Shown piece by piece: positions 7,050 through 10,063 of a DNA stretch of 10,063 bases. This DNA comes from Chloroflexota bacterium. GTDB lineage: Bacteria > Chloroflexota > Anaerolineae > UBA7937 > JACPPX01. The notes beneath the pieces were generated by a model. That model searched no databases. It saw only the letters and a program-made list of their open reading frames with translations, and was not told the DNA's origin. The stretch lies in NCBI GenBank assembly GCA_016196905.1, contig JACPWV010000169.1, positions 1 through 10,063 on the forward strand, given 5' to 3'. Within the stretch, counting starts at the first letter, position 1. Each line of letters begins with the position of its first letter. The position numbers and the translations under genes are program-made.

Positions 7050-7730
7050 CTAGCGCGGTTGCGTCGAGCGCAGAGCGGCGATGGACTCGCGCAGCGCGCG
7101 CAGCCCGGCCGCGGCCCCGCCGGGAGTCTGGAAGACGGCGGTGGCGGCCACCAGGACATCGGCGCCCGCCTCCACCAGCTTGGGCGCCCAATGGGTATCG
7201 ATCCCCCCATCCACCTCCAACTCGCACCCCAGATGTCCTTCGTCGATGAGCTGTCGAGCGTGTTCAACCTTGGCCAGCGTCTCGGGAATGAGTTGCTGGC
7301 CGGCGTAGCCTGGGTTCACCGTCATCACCAGGATCTGATCGATCTCCGGCAACACCCTCTCGAGCACGGATAGGGGGGTGGCAGGTTTGAGGGCCACACC
7401 GACGTGCAGCCCAGCCTCCCGAATCGCTTCGATCAATCGCTGCAGATCCGAGGCCACCTCCTGATGGACGATAAGCCCCTCGACCCCCGTCTCTCGAAAG
7501 GCTCGAATGTGCCTTTCCGGCTCCACGATCATCAGGTGAGCCTCCAAGGGAAGCCGGGTGGATTTGCGAATGGCCTGCACCACCACCGGCCCGATGGTGA
7601 TCTCGGGGACGAAGCGACCGTCCATCACATCGATGTGGATGCGATCGGCGCCGCCCGCCTCCACCGCGGCTACTTCATCAGCCAGCCGGGAGAAATCGGC
7701 GGAGAGAATGGAGGGTGCGATCTTGACCAA
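7050..7730 (-). CDS. rpe: Ribulose-phosphate 3-epimerase
   Basis: Rpe interconverts ribulose 5-phosphate and xylulose 5-phosphate in the pentose phosphate pathway. It is a cytosolic TIM-barrel enzyme. The 226-residue product has the expected motifs: VKIAPSILSADF at the start, RIHIDVMDGRFVP with His32 and catalytic Asp34, EAHLM with His65, VMTVNPGYAGQ (135-145), and EVDGGI with the second catalytic Asp174. The phosphate-binding end reads LVAATAVF where GSA/GSS-type sequences are commoner. I chose the TTG at 7728-7730 because GAGG stands 5 bases upstream and the protein then begins exactly where the family does. An in-frame TTG at 7757 would add nine residues but has no ribosome site and lies at the predicted transcript start. 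Confidence 0.95.
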   Translation of the reverse strand: MVKIAPSILSADFSRLADEVAAVEAGGADRIHIDVMDGRFVPEITIGPVVVQAIRKSTRLPLEAHLMIVEPERHIRAFRETGVEGLIVHQEVASDLQRLIEAIREAGLHVGVALKPATPLSVLERVLPEIDQILVMTVNPGYAGQQLIPETLAKVEHARQLIDEGHLGCELEVDGGIDTHWAPKLVEAGADVLVAATAVFQTPGGAAAGLRALRESIAALRSTQPR

Positions 7731-7735
7731 GTCAG

Positions 7736-7739
7736 CCTC
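7736..7739 (-). promoter_or_regulatory. Ribosome binding site deciding the rpe start
   Basis: GAGG on the minus strand, 5 bases upstream of the TTG at 7730. It favours this start over the TTG at 7757, which has no comparable site. Confidence 0.6.
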
Positions 7740-7762
7740 GCTTCGAGTTTGTGTCAATACTA

Positions 7763-7792
7763 ATCATACCTCGGCCGCCGCCCGCAGAGCAA
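7763..7792 (-). promoter_or_regulatory. Possible promoter of rpe
   Basis: TATGAT (7763-7768) with a weak -35, TTGCTC (7787-7792), 18 bases away on the minus strand. The predicted start near 7756 leaves a short leader containing the GAGG site used by the TTG at 7730. Confidence 0.5.
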
Positions 7793-8007
7793 GTGTGAGA
7801 ACGGGTCGGGTAGACTCGAGGGATGGCCGTACAGGGGTCTGGCGCCCTTGTAGTTCTTGACTTCTGGAGAGGGGAATAAATTCTAGAAGGCTCAAAGACT
7901 GAATTTAACATAACATCAGTGCCCAGGTTGATCTATGGAATGGTTGAGTCCCTGGGAGATCTCCATATAATTATCGGCGCGAACCGGTGGGCACGATTTT
8001 AGGGGAT

Positions 8008-8094
8008 GTGATCATCTCTTTTCCGATTCTCATCCTGTATTTACTCCTGATTTGGTTTGGTCTGGCCCTATTCTCTGGGTTCGCCAGCGCTTAA
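8008..8094 (+). CDS. Possible 28-residue hydrophobic peptide (very tentative)
   Basis: A GTG-initiated frame encodes 28 residues, almost all hydrophobic (PILILYLLLIWFGLALF in the centre), long enough for one membrane helix, ending in TAA. AGGGG lies only 2 bases before the GTG, too close for a good ribosome site. An alternative GTG at 7987 has none. It could be a small membrane peptide, a remnant of a longer gene, or chance. Confidence 0.2.
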   Translation: MIISFPILILYLLLIWFGLALFSGFASA

Positions 8095-8113
8095 ATACAA
8101 GTCTACAGAGTTG

Positions 8114-8133
8114 TTACAGGGCATTACAGGCCA
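8114..8133. repeat. Two tandem 10-bp units upstream of the SatD-like gene
   Basis: TTACAGGGCA and TTACAGGCCA follow each other with a 10-base period, differing at one position, and a looser CTACAGAG copy precedes them at 8103-8110. The repeat is 50 bases before the SatD-like start and is spaced at one helical turn, as an operator might be. Confidence 0.5.
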
Positions 8134-8183
8134 TGGAGCTTGTAAAGACGATTAAATTTTGGGAAGCGTTGGGGGGGTAGGCG

Positions 8184-8861
8184 ATGAGAATCGCTAAAGG
8201 AAAGCTTTACGCCATCCTAACCGGTGACGTTGTTGGTTCATCGAAGCTGAAGGGGAAAGCGCGAGTAACTCTGGTTCGGGCAATGAAAGAAACTTCTACG
8301 GAATTGCGTGAGAATTTCGGTGGCCTGGTACCCTTTGATGTCGATATATTTAGAGGCGATAGCTGGCAGCTTGTTGTCACCGATCCAGCCCAGTCTCTAA
8401 GAATTGGGCTTTTCTTTAGGGCTTCTGTGCGTGCTCGAATGAGGTCCAAGAAAGTAGATACTCGTGTCGCTATTGGCATTGGAACGATGGATTTCCTTCC
8501 CGGCAAGAATGTGTCAAGTGGTGATGGTGAAGCATTTCGAAGATCGGGTACGGCCTTGGAAAGTATGTCAAGGACACGAAGAATGGCTCTTGATTGTCCC
8601 GTGGCTATTTCGAGCGGCCATGCTCAAGCTTTCGATATAGTGATGCGTTTCGTGGATGTGCTTGCTCGAGGCTGGACAGAAAAGCAAGCGCAAGCTGTTA
8701 CCGGAGCACTCAGAGAGTGGACCCAAGAGAAGATTGCAAAAATGTGGCCGGGAAAAGAAATAACACAGCAAGCGGTGGCCCAACACCTTGACAGAGCTGG
8801 TTGGAACGCTGTCGAGAACGGGCTGCAATTCTTTGAGCGTAGCGTTCGAGCACTCACATAA
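8184..8861 (+). CDS. SatD family protein: cyclase-like N-terminal domain plus C-terminal helix-turn-helix
   Basis: A 225-residue protein I assign to the SatD family, named from the streptococcal sat (secretion and acid tolerance) locus. No biochemical role is established to my knowledge. The N-terminal domain (about 5-150) has LTGDVVGSSKL (Asp15), FRGDSWQLVV (Asp59) and RVAIGIGTMDF (94-104), then SSGDGEAFRRSGTALESM. This order resembles class III nucleotidyl cyclases, and Asp15 and Asp59 are 44 residues apart, as are the metal-binding Asp pair in that family. The Asn/Arg transition-state pair is not evident, so activity is uncertain. Residues about 164-218 (WTEKQAQAVTGALREWTQEKI, then ITQQAVAQHLDRAGW) look like a sigma-region-4-type helix-turn-helix. 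A G-run ribosome site lies 6 bases before the ATG. The gene is lower in GC than its left neighbours and is followed by a DUF3307 gene. Confidence 0.8.
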   Translation: MRIAKGKLYAILTGDVVGSSKLKGKARVTLVRAMKETSTELRENFGGLVPFDVDIFRGDSWQLVVTDPAQSLRIGLFFRASVRARMRSKKVDTRVAIGIGTMDFLPGKNVSSGDGEAFRRSGTALESMSRTRRMALDCPVAISSGHAQAFDIVMRFVDVLARGWTEKQAQAVTGALREWTQEKIAKMWPGKEITQQAVAQHLDRAGWNAVENGLQFFERSVRALT

Positions 8862-8907
8862 TCAGGCCACATTTCCTTCCGGATCCAGCGCCTACAAGCT
8901 ATGGCAG

Positions 8908-8926
8908 TTGTATCGCGCCGATACAA
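8908..8926. repeat. Perfect inverted repeat between the SatD-like and DUF3307 genes
   Basis: TTGTATCG (8908-8915), loop CGC, CGATACAA (8919-8926): 8-bp perfect arms with a 3-base centre. GGC at 8903-8905 and GCC at 8927-8929 could extend it with a small bulge. There is no T-run, so it is not an intrinsic terminator. It could be a dimeric operator or an mRNA hairpin. Confidence 0.75.
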
Positions 8927-8930
8927 GCCC

Positions 8931-8957
8931 AAAGACTTGTGATTGGTTGAAGTCTTT
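8931..8957. repeat. Second inverted repeat in the same intergenic gap
   Basis: AAAGACTT (8931-8938) and AAGTCTTT (8950-8957) are perfect 8-bp arms with an 11-base loop, starting 5 bases after the first inverted repeat. Only three T residues end the right arm, so termination would be weak at best. Together the two hairpins occupy about 50 of the 154 bases between the genes. Confidence 0.7.
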
Positions 8958-9002
8958 CTAGGAAAGATTGCAAAGAGGGAGGGATTATCAAGCAAGTTCT
9001 CC

Positions 9003-9018
9003 AAGAGGGATAACGGTG
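9003..9018 (+). promoter_or_regulatory. Ribosome binding site deciding the DUF3307 start
   Basis: AAGAGGG (9003-9009) lies 6 bases before a GTG at 9016-9018. It favours this start over an in-frame TTG at 8968, which would prepend 16 polar residues unlike the family's N-terminus. Confidence 0.6.
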
Positions 9019-9792
9019 AGCGATCTTGCTAAGCAGTTGGTAATTTCTCTTTTCGCGGCCCATGTTGTTGGCGACTTCATTCTTCAATCTGAAGAAGATG
9101 TAGCAAGGAAAGCCAACATTAGAGTGCTGCTGATACATTCAGCGAAAGTAGCACTATTGAGCTATTTATCAATAGGGTTGTGGAAAACGTGGGAAATTCC
9201 TGTCGTAATATTTCTGTCTCACTCAATTATCGATTTCATTAAGGGCAAGATGTCACGCAAAGATCTAAATGTCCTCAGCATTGATCAGCTAGCTCATATT
9301 TCAGTCATCTTTGCCATTTCGGTCGTCATCACGTCGATAGACAGGGTATCGTGGGTACCCTTCTGGGAAACTCAATTCGGCTCTGCTTATTATCATCTAC
9401 TAGTTATAACCTCTGGGGTCATTGTGACAGTATTTGCAGGAGCCATCATAGTTGGTTTCGCTGTCGAGCCATTTCTAGACCAGCTAAAAAGCACTGTGCA
9501 AAGTTTTTCCGCCAGTGGCGGTAATCTCAACAGCATTTCTTCTAGAGGATTTGAGAATGGCGGGAAGGTAATAGGTCAACTCGAACGCGCATTGATCTTC
9601 GTCCTAGTACTAGTTGATCAGCCAACAGCGATTGGCTTCTTGATAGCAGCGAAATCGATTTTCAGATTTGGGGAGATTAGAGAGCGAGCTAATAGAATGG
9701 AAGCGGAGTATATAATTATTGGAACTTTTATGAGCTTCTTATTCGGTATGATCATGAGCTACCTGACAAGATATGTACTTGATTTCATCTAA
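9016..9792 (+). CDS. DUF3307 family integral membrane protein
   Basis: A 258-residue membrane protein, function unknown. The first 110 residues or so match DUF3307: AAHVVGDFILQ (His16, Asp20, Gln24), LLIHSAK (His41), SHSIIDFIKGK (His69, Asp73, Lys76) and IDQLAH (Asp90, Gln91, His94). Likely membrane spans are about 8-24, 37-55, 61-75, 95-108, 127-149, 193-210 and 232-250. A polar loop at about 151-188 separates the N-terminal part from GGKVIGQLERALIFVLVL...AIGFLIAAKSIFRFGE, a C-terminal block I recognise from other DUF3307 proteins. No cyclic-nucleotide-binding or signal-peptide region is visible. The polar residues in the DUF3307 part suggest a metal site or enzymatic centre; this is inference. 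The SatD-like gene 154 bases upstream is its likely operon partner. The sequence is low in GC. Confidence 0.82.
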   Translation: MSDLAKQLVISLFAAHVVGDFILQSEEDVARKANIRVLLIHSAKVALLSYLSIGLWKTWEIPVVIFLSHSIIDFIKGKMSRKDLNVLSIDQLAHISVIFAISVVITSIDRVSWVPFWETQFGSAYYHLLVITSGVIVTVFAGAIIVGFAVEPFLDQLKSTVQSFSASGGNLNSISSRGFENGGKVIGQLERALIFVLVLVDQPTAIGFLIAAKSIFRFGEIRERANRMEAEYIIIGTFMSFLFGMIMSYLTRYVLDFI

Positions 9793-10016
9793 TCGATTTG
9801 TCACCAGCTCGTCTGCTACCCGTAGGCATGAATGGCATCGAGAGTGAGGTGTTTTCTTTAAATGTCTCCGCCGGGATAAGATATATAAATATGCATTTCT
9901 AATAGCGGCTCTTGGCGCGCGGCCATTATGCTGTAATGCAGGACCGCGTGCTAGGCAGGAATCTTACCTGGTGCAGTTCAGTGGCGGTTTTTCCCCGTAA
10001 TATCCTCTTTGCCTGT
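9793..10016. other. Non-coding stretch after the DUF3307 gene
   Basis: About 220 bases with no convincing gene on either strand. It holds a short AT-rich run (9880-9897) and no clear hairpin terminator right after the DUF3307 stop. I looked for tRNA, SRP RNA and insertion-sequence ends and found none that I can support. Confidence 0.6.
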
Positions 10017-10055
10017 AAAAGCCGTTGACCGGGCTCTCAGGCCCGGTCGGCTTTT
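10017..10055. terminator. Strong, probably bidirectional intrinsic terminator
   Basis: GACCGGGC (10027-10034) pairs with GCCCGGTC (10041-10048) around the loop TCTCAG. AAAAGCC (10017-10023) pairs with GGCTTTT (10049-10055) outside a 3-base bulge. The A-run on one side and T-run on the other would let it work in both directions. It could end transcription of the DUF3307 gene or of a leftward gene beyond the window. Confidence 0.85.
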
Positions 10056-10063
10056 CGTATGAC

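Larger units (their letters stand above)
7793..8183. other. Non-coding stretch between rpe and the SatD-like gene
   Basis: About 390 bases with no convincing gene, moving from high to lower GC. It holds a perfect 10-bp palindrome GGAGATCTCC (7955-7964), a short hydrophobic reading frame (8008-8094) and a tandem TTACAGG repeat (8114-8133) close to the next gene. ATACAAG (8095-8101) and GCTTGTA (8138-8144) form a loose inverted pair; the first recurs at 8921-8927 in the next intergenic gap. I could not identify a convincing promoter for the downstream genes. Confidence 0.6.

Noticed and set aside
7752..7757. TTGACA on the minus strand as a -35 box for rpe
   Set aside because: No -10 hexamer lies 16-18 bases downstream, and such a promoter would start inside the gene. 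TATGAT at 7763-7768 is a better candidate.
8207..8828. Open frames on the minus strand opposite the SatD-like gene
   Set aside because: The plus-strand frame has clear family motifs and a helix-turn-helix-like end; the minus frames have none.
9828..9902. 24-codon ATG frame after the DUF3307 gene
   Set aside because: No adequate ribosome site, no hydrophobic or other pattern; length is expected by chance.
9900..10016. Possible small structured RNA, tRNA or insertion-sequence end before the right-hand terminator
   Set aside because: No tRNA T-loop/acceptor pairing, no SRP RNA hallmark and no terminal inverted repeat could be found; no promoter of usable spacing.
1..10063. CRISPR array or intact mobile element
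   Set aside because: No regularly spaced repeats, cas genes, transposase or integrase frames seen on either strand.

Overview
The window reads as a high-GC bacterial chromosome segment, most likely Chloroflexota. This rests on recognition of protein style, mainly a RecG with a roughly 120-residue N-terminal extension and a coaD followed by a small coiled-coil gene. It was not tested by search. No rRNA, tRNA, CRISPR array or intact mobile element is visible.

Positions 1-7757 are an old housekeeping neighbourhood resembling the rpe / rpmB / yloU / yloV / recG region of Bacillus subtilis. On the minus strand, in transcription order, lie an Asp23 (YloU-like) protein, FakA (YloV/DAK2 fatty acid kinase), a DegV/FakB fatty-acid-binding protein, RecG helicase, CoaD, a coiled-coil protein of unknown role, and the start of YceD (DUF177), which runs off the left edge. 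Asp23 to RecG form a tightly overlapping operon with stop/start overlaps at every junction. A consensus sigma70-type promoter (TTGACA, 17 bases, TATAAT) gives yceD its own start. rpmB (ribosomal protein L28) points the other way and ends in a clear intrinsic terminator. rpe lies beyond it on the minus strand, convergent with rpmB.

The degV/fakB gene is broken. Its N-terminal 89 codons and its C-terminal half are in different frames, and about 60 residues that the family carries between them are missing. The junction sits in the loop of an 8-bp inverted repeat. The shifted frame happens to stay open into recG, giving a misleading 1093-codon reading frame.

From about 7758 rightwards the base composition drops (24 G/C of 60 at 9121-9180 against 35 of 60 at 4861-4920) and the housekeeping order stops. 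This part carries a plus-strand pair: a SatD-family protein (8184-8861) and a DUF3307-family membrane protein (9016-9792). The SatD-like protein has features of a class III nucleotidyl-cyclase fold, with two acidic motifs 44 residues apart, plus a C-terminal helix-turn-helix-like region. The membrane protein has His/Asp/Gln motifs in and beside its membrane segments. Two inverted repeats lie between the genes. This pair is the best candidate for an undescribed system: a nucleotide-binding or nucleotide-signalling protein coupled to a membrane partner. Its function is unknown and the cyclase idea is inference. The right edge carries a strong, probably bidirectional terminator.
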